A DNA stretch of 64,000 nucleotides from Arthrobacter pascens (lineage in GTDB: Bacteria > Actinomycetota > Actinomycetes > Actinomycetales > Micrococcaceae): NCBI RefSeq assembly GCF_030815585.1, contig NZ_JAUSWY010000001.1, forward strand, positions 1-64,000, read 5' to 3'. The notes beneath the pieces were generated by a model. The model had not been told where the DNA came from. It was given only the letters and a program-made list of their open reading frames with translations, and made no database searches. Shown here piece by piece: positions 56,491-64,000 of the stretch (positions within the stretch are counted from its first letter, which is position 1; each line of letters opens with the position of its first letter). The position numbers were made by a program, and so were the translations under genes.

Positions 56491-56724
56491 GATGCACGCC
56501 CTCCTGATGGTGTCAGCTCTGCTGCTGCGGGCAATCTGGTCGAGGGTCTAGTTGAAGGGTTTAGCGGGCAGTGGAAGAACCCGGGTGCTAAGAAAACGGT
56601 TTCCGAAACGATTCAATCCTATGCCGGAGGCCTGGGCTGTCAACCCCGGCTGCGACCGCTAACGCACCGGGGTCAGAGATCACATAGATCTAGCCGGCGC
56701 GGCTGTTCGCCAAGACGTTCTTAG
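56491..56724 (-). promoter_or_regulatory. Promoter region of the glycosidase-like gene with LacI-type operator-like sequence
   Basis: GAAAACGGTTTC (56592-56603) and GAAACGATTC (56605-56614) are CG-centred pseudo-palindromes of the type bound by LacI-family repressors, about 100 bp upstream of the gene. GGAACCGGTTTC before the sugar-binding protein at 62671-62682 is similar (10 of 12 positions). The operators are predicted only; no LacI gene lies in the window. Confidence 0.4.
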
Positions 56725-58233
56725 TCAGTCGGAGGACGAGGGGGCGGTGCCGCTGTCCCCGGTGGCCTCTGCTGCAGTCTGCGCGTACGACGCCGAGACC
56801 CGGCGGTAGACCGGGGCCAGGAAGGCCAGTAGCGCGGCCGCGATCATGATGATCCCAGCCACTAGGAACACCAGGGCGATGCCGCGGGAGGTGCCCTCGC
56901 CCAACAGCGGGGCCAACTGGGCGGCGCCCTCAGCGGACCGAGCGTACGGGATGATCCAGAACTGGGCGATCGGTGCGATGAGGAACGCGGTGATCGGCGC
57001 TGCCGCGGACTCGAATGCCATGGCGAATCCGAACACGCGGCCCTGCCGCTGCAGAGGTACCACCTGCTGGATGACCGTCTGCTCGGCGGCCTCCACGAAA
57101 GGCACCAGGACCAGGTACGCCCAGATGCCGGCTATGTACAGCCATGCCCACTCGCGCACCGTGAACACCGCGCCCAGGACCCCCATCAGGATCACCGCGA
57201 TAAGCATGGTACGCAACGGGTTGGACCCTAGCCCGAACTTGCCGATCAGCGCGCCGCCCACGATGAACCCGGTGGCGCCGAGCGCAAAGACAGCGCCCCA
57301 CAGCTCTACGGGGAACATCTCCAGGCCGTAGGGATCCATCAACGCCATGTAGACGCCGCCGATGAAGTTGTTGAACGTGGAGAACAGGATCAGCGCAAAC
57401 AGCCCGGAAACGGCCAACACAGCGGCGAGGGAGCCGCGCAAGTCGAATCCGCCGTGCGCGTCCGTTGCTGCCGCGCGCACCTCTTCGGGGATACGCAGCG
57501 TGAGCAGGTGCGCGAATGCCAGCGCCGTGAGCACCAGGGCGACGACGATGGTCCAGCCCATGCCCAGCAGCCCGACCGACAGCCCGGAGAGCAGCGAGGT
57601 GACAATGAACATCAGTCCCTGCACCATGCCCACCAGCCCGTTGGCGTTGGCCCGCCGCTCGGGCTCGATGAGGATGGTGACCGTGGTGGAGAGGGCAATG
57701 TTGCGCATGTTCTCAACCACCGCACCGATCAGGATGATCAGGGTGAAGATCCAGAACCAAGGCTGTGTCAGGTCCAGCAGCCGGGAGGCGGGTGTCAACA
57801 GGAACATGACCCCGGACAGCACGAACATCACCAGGGTGAAGCCGGCGGCGAAGCGCATCACGGCCAGCTTGCGGTAGCGGTCAACGAAGGTGCCGAAGCT
57901 GATACTGGAAAGGGCGATCAACAGCATGTAGGCGCCGCCGACCACCCCGGTGGCGATCACGTTCCGTGTCTCCAGGTACACCCAGAACGTCAGGGCGAAC
58001 CACAGGTAGCTGGTGGTGATGTTGGCGAGCGCGGTGTTCACCAGGATCCCGGTGAACGTGCGGGACCGCTGCTCCGGACTGCGCAAGGACGTGTCGACGG
58101 CGTCGGGATCGGCCAGGCGCGGGGCGTCGCCGTCCTCGACCATCGCAGAGGTGACGGCAGCGTCCTCGGGGAGGCCAGCACCGCCGTCGCGAGCCGCAGC
58201 GGCCTTGGGGAAGGCCGGATTCTGCTCGGTCAT
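56725..58233 (-). CDS. MFS transporter
   Basis: 502 residues from the ATG at 58233; the longer frame is not supported upstream. The first 60 residues are hydrophilic, then about 12 helices (NTALANITTSYLWFALTFWVYLETRN; FGTFVDRYRKLAVM loop motif; VFGFAMAFESAAAPITAFLIAP). It resembles drug-efflux or solute exporters of the MFS class. It is divergent from the RidA gene across 114 bp. Substrate not predictable. Confidence 0.88.
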   Translation of the reverse strand: MTEQNPAFPKAAAARDGGAGLPEDAAVTSAMVEDGDAPRLADPDAVDTSLRSPEQRSRTFTGILVNTALANITTSYLWFALTFWVYLETRNVIATGVVGGAYMLLIALSSISFGTFVDRYRKLAVMRFAAGFTLVMFVLSGVMFLLTPASRLLDLTQPWFWIFTLIILIGAVVENMRNIALSTTVTILIEPERRANANGLVGMVQGLMFIVTSLLSGLSVGLLGMGWTIVVALVLTALAFAHLLTLRIPEEVRAAATDAHGGFDLRGSLAAVLAVSGLFALILFSTFNNFIGGVYMALMDPYGLEMFPVELWGAVFALGATGFIVGGALIGKFGLGSNPLRTMLIAVILMGVLGAVFTVREWAWLYIAGIWAYLVLVPFVEAAEQTVIQQVVPLQRQGRVFGFAMAFESAAAPITAFLIAPIAQFWIIPYARSAEGAAQLAPLLGEGTSRGIALVFLVAGIIMIAAALLAFLAPVYRRVSASYAQTAAEATGDSGTAPSSSD

Positions 58234-58347
58234 GCGTCCCAGTGTACTGACAACTAACCTGGACGGAAACGGTCGCCGCCCGGCACCTCGCCACCACGAG
58301 TCGGCTGGGGCTGCCACGGTGTCGGCGGTCCGTGAGATCATACGGGC

Positions 58348-58749
58348 ATGGCAGCCATCCAGCGTATCCGTCCCCAGGGGCTCGTCTCGAGCCCGGCCTT
58401 CAGCCACGTCGCCATCGTGCCGCCCGGCGCGACCACTATCTATGTCGGCGGCCAGAACGCCGTCGACGTCGATGGTGCGCTCGTCGGAGAGGGCGACGTG
58501 GCCGTGCAGTCTGCCCGCGCCCTCGAGAACGCGAGGACCGCGCTCGCCGCGGCCGGCGCGACCCTCGCCGACGTCGTGCACTGGACGGTGCTCTTCGTCG
58601 ACGGCGTCGACCTCGCAGCAGGGTACGGGGCGATCGCGTCGGAGCTCGCGTCCGATGAACCGGCTCTGGTGACCGCGGCGCGTGTCGCCGGGCTGGGCGT
58701 GCCCGGCGCGCTCGTCGAGATCAGCGCGGTCGCCGCCGTTCTGCGATAG
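58348..58749 (+). CDS. RidA (YjgF/YER057c/UK114) family protein
   Basis: 133 residues. The RidA fold is clear: VSSPAFSHVAIVPPGATTIYVGGQNAVDVDG, GDVAVQSARALENARTALAAAGA, and the C-terminal RVAGLGVPGALVEISAVAAVLR with the family Arg-containing site degenerate (R then VAGLG). RidA proteins hydrolyse reactive imines, but not all subgroups do. Leu and Val codons are mostly CTC and GTC, unlike the CTG/GTG-rich neighbours, which suggests horizontal acquisition. Confidence 0.9.
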   Translation: MAAIQRIRPQGLVSSPAFSHVAIVPPGATTIYVGGQNAVDVDGALVGEGDVAVQSARALENARTALAAAGATLADVVHWTVLFVDGVDLAAGYGAIASELASDEPALVTAARVAGLGVPGALVEISAVAAVLR

Positions 58750-58770
58750 GGGTCCCGCCGTCAGCCGAAG

Positions 58771-59316
58771 CTATCGGGCCCGTTGCATCGACCGCAGGAT
58801 TTCCCGCAAGGCTTCGACCACCAAGTCGTGGTCCTGCTGCTGGGGAAGCCCGGATACGGTCACGGTGGCTACCGCACCCACGCCGGCCACATAAAGCGGA
58901 AAGGAGCCGCCGTGGGGAGCATACGTTGACTCATCAAACCAGCCTTTGTCCTCGATCCTCCCGCCGTGCAGGCGGCCCCGGAGTCCCACCAGCAGGGAGG
59001 GGACCTCGTACCGTGCGGCAGTTCGCTGCTTCGCCCGGATCCAGTGCTCGTTATCCGGCGTTGCCCCGTCAAGGGCCACGTGGAAAAGGACCTGGTCACC
59101 CTTGGTGATGTCGATGGCGATGGGCAGCTTGCGTTCCTTGCCACGCTCCACGAGGAGCAGCCCCAGGTTCAGCGAGTCGTCCTTGGTGAAACGCGGAAAC
59201 TGCAGCTCGTTGACCTCCGCCTCGATCCGCCCGATCAGTGCCTCAAGCGACCCTTCAGGCTGGCTTTTGACGGAGTCGGGATCGAACGCTGTCACAGGGG
59301 AGGATTCGGGAGTCAT
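58771..59316 (-). CDS. UPF0303 / heme-degrading-domain family protein
   Basis: 181 residues from the ATG at 59316; a longer frame to 59376 crosses the promoter of the TPP riboswitch. The motif SLNLGLLLVERGKERKLPIAIDI and the following KGDQVLFHVALDGATPDNEHWIRAKQRTA, GGSFPLYVAGVGAVATVTVSGLPQQQDHDLVVEAL are the HbpS/UPF0303 (YBR137W-like, PF03928) signature. Some members bind heme; the role is not known. The stop is 22 bp from the RidA stop (convergent). Confidence 0.9.
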   Translation of the reverse strand: MTPESSPVTAFDPDSVKSQPEGSLEALIGRIEAEVNELQFPRFTKDDSLNLGLLLVERGKERKLPIAIDITKGDQVLFHVALDGATPDNEHWIRAKQRTAARYEVPSLLVGLRGRLHGGRIEDKGWFDESTYAPHGGSFPLYVAGVGAVATVTVSGLPQQQDHDLVVEALREILRSMQRAR

Positions 59317-59348
59317 GGCCCACAATCTACCCCTCCCGCGGTGTAAAC

Positions 59349-59377
59349 TTGACCACGCCCACAAGGGCAGATTCATT
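59349..59377 (+). promoter_or_regulatory. Possible promoter for the TPP-riboswitch operon
   Basis: TTGACC (59349-59354) and ATTCAT near 59371-59376, about 16-17 bp apart, are the best -35/-10 candidates, placed just before the riboswitch. The -10 box is weak. Confidence 0.4.
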
Positions 59378-59381
59378 TACG

Positions 59382-59503
59382 ACAGGGGAGCGCCGCCGTC
59401 GGGCATCACTGGCATTGCCAGGGAACCGCAGGTGGGCGCTGAGAGTGCGGACAGCCGCAGACCCTCGAACCTGATCCGGTTAGTACCGGCGCAAGGGAGT
59501 CGA
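59382..59503 (+). promoter_or_regulatory. TPP riboswitch (THI element)
   Basis: The diagnostic segments are CTGAGAGTGC (near 59438), ACCCTCGAACCTGATCCGGTTAG (starting at 59461) and GCGCAAGGGAGTCGA (ending at 59503), with the 5' GACAGGGGAGC strand closing the P1-P2 helix region. It precedes ykoE by 77 nt. Thiamine pyrophosphate binding would shut off the downstream ykoEDC genes, in high-GC bacteria usually at translation. Confidence 0.95.
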
Positions 59504-59580
59504 GTTCTCGAAGTGTCTGGCAAGGCGGCCAACGCCGCAGGCCAGGTGCACTTTCCCCTCCTGTTCCTCAGGAGGACCAC

Positions 59581-60231
59581 ATGACAACTGCAGCAATCAA
59601 AAAGACCAGCAATACCTGGCGCGTCGTGGACATCGTGGTGGCAGCGCTCATTGCCATCGCCGGCGGCGTGATCTTCTGGGCCTGGTCCCAGGGGGCCGGC
59701 ATCGTATCCACCCCCATGAACGCCGTCTACCCGCCGCTGACCGGCCTGATCGCCGGCGGCTGGATGATCCCCGCAGTGCTGGGCATGCTCATCATCCGCA
59801 AGCCGGGCGCGGCGATCTTCTGCGAAACCGTGGCAGCCACCGGCGAACTCATCATGGGTTCGCAGTACGGCGCCACTGTGCTCATCTCCGGAGTCCTCCA
59901 GGGCCTGGGTGCCGAGCTCGTGTTCTTCCTTCTCGTGTACGGCCACTTCAAGTTCAAGTCGTTCCTCTTCCAGAAGTACAACCTCATCGCTGCACTGCTG
60001 GCCGGTGCCGGCGCCGGACTCTTCTGCGGCATCAATGATGCTTTCCTGCCGTGGGGCTGGAACATCGCCTACGAAGCCGGCGACAAGCTCGTCTACATCG
60101 TGTTCTGCGCGGTCTCCGGTGCCATCATCGCCGGCGTCCTGTCCTGGATTGCCACCCGCGGCCTGGCGAAGACCGGCGTGCTGAGCTCCTTCGCCTCCCG
60201 CAAGGCCGGAACGGAGCCCGTCTTCAACTGA
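59581..60231 (+). CDS. ykoE: ECF transporter S component for thiamine precursor (YkoE)
   Basis: 216 residues, about six membrane helices. VVDIVVAALIAIAGGVIFWAW, YPPLTGLIAGGWMIPAVLGMLIIRKPGAAIFCETVAATGELIMGS and LIAALLAGAGAGLFCGINDAFL are YkoE-family segments. YkoE binds hydroxymethylpyrimidine (HMP) or thiamine. AGGAGGACC precedes the ATG. It is under the TPP riboswitch, and its stop shares one base with the ykoD start. Confidence 0.95.
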   Translation: MTTAAIKKTSNTWRVVDIVVAALIAIAGGVIFWAWSQGAGIVSTPMNAVYPPLTGLIAGGWMIPAVLGMLIIRKPGAAIFCETVAATGELIMGSQYGATVLISGVLQGLGAELVFFLLVYGHFKFKSFLFQKYNLIAALLAGAGAGLFCGINDAFLPWGWNIAYEAGDKLVYIVFCAVSGAIIAGVLSWIATRGLAKTGVLSSFASRKAGTEPVFN

Positions 60232-61802
60232 TGGCCGCTCCCGACGCCGGCACTTCCGTTGTGCGGCCGGCCGCAGTGTCCGCCCGGGGCTGGGGATGGC
60301 GGCACGCCGGCCGTTCCACGCCCGCCATCCGGGGGCTCGATCTGGAGATTGGCCCCGGTGAGCGCGTGCTGCTCCTGGGCCCCTCCGGGGCGGGTAAGTC
60401 CACGCTCCTGCACGCCCTCGCCGGTGTGCTTGGTGATGAAGAGGACGACGCCGACGAGACAGGTGCGCTGCTGGTCGACGGCGTTGCTCCCCGCGGGCAG
60501 CGCGGCCGTTCCGGGCTCATGCAGCAGGATCCGGAAACGCAGGTGGTCCTGTCACGGCTCGGCGACGACGTCGCCTTTGGCGCCGAGAACCTGGCGGTGC
60601 CCCGGGACGAGATCTGGAGGCGCGTCCATGAAGCGCTCGACGACGTCGGGCTGCGCCGCGCCAGCGCCGCGGAAGGTGCCGGCGGGCTCCCGCTGGACCA
60701 CCCGACGTCGGCCCTCTCCGGCGGGCAGAAGCAGCGCCTGGCGCTGGCCGGCATCCTGGCGATGCGGCCCGGACTGATCCTGCTGGATGAACCCACGGCA
60801 AACCTGGATCCGGCCGGCGTCCTGGAAGTCCGTGACGCGGTGGGCCGGTGCCTGGACAAGACGGGCGCCACCCTTGTGGTGGTGGAGCACCGGGTATCCG
60901 TCTGGAAAGGACTGGTGGACCGAATCGTGGTGCTTCAGCCGGGCTCGGCAGCCGATCCTGCGGTGCTGCTGGACGGGCCGCCGGACCAGGTATTGGCCGA
61001 GGCCCGGGACATACTGATGGCCGCGGGGGTCTGGGTGCCTGGCTACGTCCCGGCCACCCGGGTCCGCAGCACTGCGGGTTCGGGCGGGCTGCTGCTCGCC
61101 GCCGAGGGACTGGCCGTGTCCCGCGAACGGCCACACCGCCGCGGCCTCAAATCCATCCCGCCGGTTCCGGTCCTGCAGGGTATTTCAGCGCAGGTCCGCG
61201 CGGGCCAGGCGCTGACCGTAACCGGCCCCAACGGTGCCGGAAAGTCCACCTTTGCGCTGACGCTGGCCGGGCTGCTGGCCCCCGTTGACGGAAAGGTTTC
61301 GGCCACCGTGGAGCTGAGCGGCGGCGCCGGCATCGACCCCTACAAATGGAAGGCCGATCAGCTGATTTCCCGGATCGGAACGGTCTTCCAGGAACCCGAA
61401 CACCAGTTCGTTACGGGGCGCGTGCTGGACGAGCTCATGTTCGGCCCCCGCCACCTGGGACACGGCGAGGAGCGCGTTGACGAACTTGTGGAACGGCTGC
61501 GGCTGACGCATCTGGTGGACGCTAACCCGTACACGCTCTCGGGCGGCGAAAAACGCCGTCTCTCGGTGGCCACAGTACTCGCGGCCCACCCGAGGGTGCT
61601 GGTGCTCGACGAACCAACGTTCGGCCAGGACGCCAATACCTGGGCTGAGCTGGCATCCTTCCTCTCCGAGCTGCTGGACGCCGGAACTGCCGTGGTGTCA
61701 GTGACCCACGACCAGGAGTTCAGCGCAGTCCTGGGCGGCACGGAATTGCGCCTGGACCCTGCTTCCCGGGACGGGGACCGCCTGGAAGCCGGTGCGGCGT
61801 GA
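60231..61802 (+). CDS. ykoD: ECF transporter ATPase, two fused ABC domains (YkoD)
   Basis: 523 residues; the ATG at 60231 overlaps the ykoE stop. Two ABC cassettes are fused: domain 1 with Walker A GPSGAGKST (50-58), ALSGGQKQRL and ILLDEPTANLDP; domain 2 with GPNGAGKST, TLSGGEKRRLS and LVLDEPTFGQD. This is the YkoD layout that powers YkoE/YkoC. It overlaps ykoC by GTGA. Confidence 0.95.
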   Translation: MAAPDAGTSVVRPAAVSARGWGWRHAGRSTPAIRGLDLEIGPGERVLLLGPSGAGKSTLLHALAGVLGDEEDDADETGALLVDGVAPRGQRGRSGLMQQDPETQVVLSRLGDDVAFGAENLAVPRDEIWRRVHEALDDVGLRRASAAEGAGGLPLDHPTSALSGGQKQRLALAGILAMRPGLILLDEPTANLDPAGVLEVRDAVGRCLDKTGATLVVVEHRVSVWKGLVDRIVVLQPGSAADPAVLLDGPPDQVLAEARDILMAAGVWVPGYVPATRVRSTAGSGGLLLAAEGLAVSRERPHRRGLKSIPPVPVLQGISAQVRAGQALTVTGPNGAGKSTFALTLAGLLAPVDGKVSATVELSGGAGIDPYKWKADQLISRIGTVFQEPEHQFVTGRVLDELMFGPRHLGHGEERVDELVERLRLTHLVDANPYTLSGGEKRRLSVATVLAAHPRVLVLDEPTFGQDANTWAELASFLSELLDAGTAVVSVTHDQEFSAVLGGTELRLDPASRDGDRLEAGAA

Positions 61803-62593
61803 GGGCGGCCCTGAACCTGCGAGGCAACCACGCGCTGCTGACCCGCGCCAACCCCTTGGCGAAGTTCGCGGCGGTTTTCCTCATCACCCTGGTGCTGGCA
61901 CTTTCCATCGACTGGGTGTCCGCCACCACGGCGCTGGTCGCGGAACTTGCGCTCTTCCCACTGGCAGGTCTCACGCTGCGCCTCCTGTGGCAGAGGGCCT
62001 GGCCCTTGATCCTCGCCGCGGCGCTGGGCGGCTGGAGTACTTCGATTGTCGCGGCGGATGCCGGCGCGGTGCTGCTCGACGTCGGGATCTGGTCCATCAG
62101 TGAAGGTTCACTGCAGCTGGGGCTGGGATTTATGCTGCGGGGCCTGGCGATCGCCCTGCCGGCCATCCTCCTCATGACGTGCACGGACCCCACAGACCTC
62201 GCCGATGCTTTGGCGCAGAAGGCCCGGCTGCCGCACCGCTTTGTCCTGGGCACCCTTGCCTCCATGCGCCTGGTGGGGCTCATGGCGGAGGAATGGCAGA
62301 CCATCGGCATGGCCCGGCGGGCCCGCGGAGTCGGCTCGCAGGGGAGTCCCCTGCAACGGATGCGCGCCACCCTGGGCCAGAGTTTCGGCCTGCTGGTTCA
62401 GGCGATCCGCAGGGCATCGCGGCTGGCCGTCACCATGGAAGCCCGCGGATTTGGCGGCGGCCCGCGGACGTGGGCCCGTGAATCCACCTACTCCATGCTG
62501 GATGCGTGGGTCCTGCTAGGCGGCCTGGTGATTGCGGTTGCAGCTGTGCTGGCGGCGGTGGGTTTAGGGACCTGGAGCTTCGTCTGGCGCTAG
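61799..62593 (+). CDS. ykoC: ECF transporter T component (YkoC)
   Basis: 264 residues from a GTG start. An EcfT-family transmembrane protein with the coupling motifs ARRARGVGSQGSP and TMEARGFGGGPRTW, whose Ala-Arg-Gly triplets contact the ATPase. It completes the YkoEDC thiamine/HMP importer. No further thiamine gene follows; the next gene is a sugar-binding lipoprotein. Confidence 0.93.
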   Translation: MRAALNLRGNHALLTRANPLAKFAAVFLITLVLALSIDWVSATTALVAELALFPLAGLTLRLLWQRAWPLILAAALGGWSTSIVAADAGAVLLDVGIWSISEGSLQLGLGFMLRGLAIALPAILLMTCTDPTDLADALAQKARLPHRFVLGTLASMRLVGLMAEEWQTIGMARRARGVGSQGSPLQRMRATLGQSFGLLVQAIRRASRLAVTMEARGFGGGPRTWARESTYSMLDAWVLLGGLVIAVAAVLAAVGLGTWSFVWR

Positions 62594-62656
62594 GCGGGCG
62601 CCTGATCCGGGGTTGACCGCCGTTTGACCGACGGGTCTTGACGCTCCCGGGCAGTC

Positions 62657-62700
62657 TTGATACGTTTCAGGAACCGGTTTCTGACGTAAAGGTTGTATAC
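62657..62700 (+). promoter_or_regulatory. Promoter region of the sugar-binding protein gene with LacI-type operator-like site
   Basis: TTGATA (62657-62662) is a possible -35. GGAACCGGTTTC (from 62670) holds the perfect 8-bp palindrome AACCGGTT at 62672-62679, where a LacI-family repressor would block transcription. Similar to 56592-56603. AAAGG at 62688-62692 is the likely ribosome binding site. Confidence 0.4.
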
Positions 62701-62703
62701 CCA

Positions 62704-64000
62704 ATGACGCGTAACATTATCCGTCGAGTCCGCAGATCTGTTGCCATCCTCACTGCCGTTAGCCTCCTTGGCCTCACGTCGGCATGTTCCACCGGCCCCA
62801 CAAACCAGCCCGAAAACGGCAACGTTGAAATCCGTTTCTCCTGGTGGGGGAACACCACCCGGGCCGAGCTCACCAACAAAGCCATCAAGGCTTTCGAAGC
62901 GGAAAATCCCAACATCACCGTCAAACCGGAATTCGGGGACATCGGCGGATACTTCGACAAGCTGGCCACCCAAATGGCCGCCAACGACGCGCCGGACGTC
63001 ATCACCATGGGCGGAGCCTATCCCGCCGAATATGCCAACCGGGGTGCGCTGCTGGATCTCTCCAAGGTCAGCGGCACGCTGGACCTGTCCGGAATCGACG
63101 AAGGCGCCCTCCAGAACGGCCAGGTCCAGGGAAAGCAGTACGGCATATCCACCGGCGCCAACGCACTCGCGGTCGTTGTAAACCCCGCCGTCTTCCAGGC
63201 CGCCGGAGTGTCCCTGCCCGATGACAGTTCATGGACCTGGGAGGACTTCGCCCGCGTAGCCGCCGAGGTAACCGCAAAGAGTCCACGTGGAACGTTCGGG
63301 ACCGCAACGGTGCTGAGCCATGACTCCCTGGACGCGTTCGCCCGCCAGCGCGGGGAAAGCCTCTATACCGAGGACGGGCAGCTGGGGCTGGGCCAGGAAA
63401 CTGTCCAGGAGTACTTCGACTACTCCCTGAACCTGAGCGGCTCCGGCGCCGCGCCCAGTGCTTCGGAGACGGTGGAAAAACTCGACGCCAGTACCGAACA
63501 GACCCTCATGGGCATGGGCAAAGCCGCCATGATGCTGACTTGGAGCAACTCCTTGACCGCCCTCAGCAAGGCCGCGGGAACCGAACTGAAGCTCTTCAAG
63601 CTCCCCGGCGAGACGCCCACCCCCGGAATCTGGCTGCAGTCTTCGCAGTTCTACACCATTTCCGCGCGGAGCAAGCACGCTGAGGCTGCGGCCAGGCTGG
63701 TGAACTTCCTCGTGAACCACGAGGAGGCCGCCAAGACCATCCAGAGCGACCGCGGCGTACCCAGCAATGCCCGGATGCGGTCTGCCATCCAGGAACTCCT
63801 GACGCCGCAGGGCAAAGCAGAGGCTGCTTACATTGACGAAATCGGCAAGCTGAAGTTCGCCCCCACGTTCATTGGGCCCACCGGCTCAACGGCCGTCGCC
63901 GAAATAACGGCCAGAATCAACACCGAGGTGCTCTTCAAGAGGCTGACACCGGAGAAGGCTGCCGAACAGTGGATCAGCGAAAGCAAGGCGGCCATCGGCA
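62704..64000 (+). CDS. Sugar ABC transporter substrate-binding lipoprotein, cut by the window end
   Basis: At least 432 residues; the frame is open at 64000. Signal peptide with lipobox LTSAC predicts lipidation at Cys28. SBP_bac_1 features: EIRFSWWGNTTRAELTNKAIKAFEAENPNITV, DAPDVITMGGAYPAEYANRGALLDL, GKAAMMLTWSNSLTAL and PTPGIWLQSSQFYTISARSKHAEAAARLVNFL. Such proteins bind oligosaccharides or sugars; permease genes probably follow beyond the window. The LacI-like site upstream fits sugar induction. Confidence 0.93.
   Translation, partial: MTRNIIRRVRRSVAILTAVSLLGLTSACSTGPTNQPENGNVEIRFSWWGNTTRAELTNKAIKAFEAENPNITVKPEFGDIGGYFDKLATQMAANDAPDVITMGGAYPAEYANRGALLDLSKVSGTLDLSGIDEGALQNGQVQGKQYGISTGANALAVVVNPAVFQAAGVSLPDDSSWTWEDFARVAAEVTAKSPRGTFGTATVLSHDSLDAFARQRGESLYTEDGQLGLGQETVQEYFDYSLNLSGSGAAPSASETVEKLDASTEQTLMGMGKAAMMLTWSNSLTALSKAAGTELKLFKLPGETPTPGIWLQSSQFYTISARSKHAEAAARLVNFLVNHEEAAKTIQSDRGVPSNARMRSAIQELLTPQGKAEAAYIDEIGKLKFAPTFIGPTGSTAVAEITARINTEVLFKRLTPEKAAEQWISESKAAIG

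Overview
The window looks like chromosomal DNA from a high-GC actinobacterium of the Arthrobacter/Pseudarthrobacter type (Micrococcaceae). The basis is the rRNA operon with actinobacterial leader and spacer motifs, the strong GC bias at third codon positions, frequent GTG starts and ATGA/GTGA gene overlaps, and the gene families present (NHLRC2-like thioredoxin protein, DUF4235, MrpAB fusion, YkoEDC, UPF0303). Genus is an inference; no database search was possible.

Layout. 1-5838 holds a complete 16S-23S-5S rRNA operon with no spacer tRNA and a strong terminator. 5930-6043 is a four-copy repeat array with an exact 32-bp period. 6221-10752 carries an HU protein, a CopD-CtaG membrane fusion and a thioredoxin-NHL protein. 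10845-16240 is a minus-strand run: FAD/NAD(P)-binding protein, GNAT acetyltransferase, HerA-like ATPase and a membrane-anchored unknown. 16514-25390 is an uptake and oxidation locus: amino-acid-type ABC permease, ATPase and lipoprotein, a DUF1684 protein, three luciferase-like flavin enzymes and a second binding lipoprotein. Its content resembles the Bacillus tcyJKLMN-cmoJ/cmoO loci for S-modified cysteines, and its two divergent promoter regions share the motif GTAAC-N4-GTTAAC.

25623-29700 contains a trehalose-phosphatase-like/GH15 fusion whose phosphatase motifs are destroyed, an AEC transporter and PanD. 29799-36244 looks like a proline-type module: LysR regulator, divergent APC permease and trifunctional-size but RHH-less PutA. 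The permease and putA promoters share a tripartite element with identical spacing, and a second 32-bp-period array lies between the two genes. 36367-41578 holds a zinc-ribbon protein, a LysR/MFS divergent pair, an N5-(carboxyethyl)ornithine synthase-like enzyme overlapping a tiny basic protein, tRNA-Gly(CCC) and an SRPBCC protein.

41581-53803 is a secreted CAP/FG-GAP protein, Dcd, a KhtTU-type K+/H+ antiporter, an Atg22/UMF1-type MFS protein and a complete mrp (mnh) antiporter operon in which mrpE has a one-base frameshift. 53911-58749 has DUF4235, a six-hairpin glycosidase-like protein, and an MFS/RidA pair, the latter with atypical codon use. 59316-64000 has UPF0303, a TPP riboswitch controlling ykoE-ykoD-ykoC, and the start of a sugar-binding lipoprotein cut by the window end.

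The observations most worth following are the 32-bp arrays, the shared tripartite element of the proline module, the organosulfur-like flavin locus with its shared operator, and the phosphatase-dead GH15 fusion.
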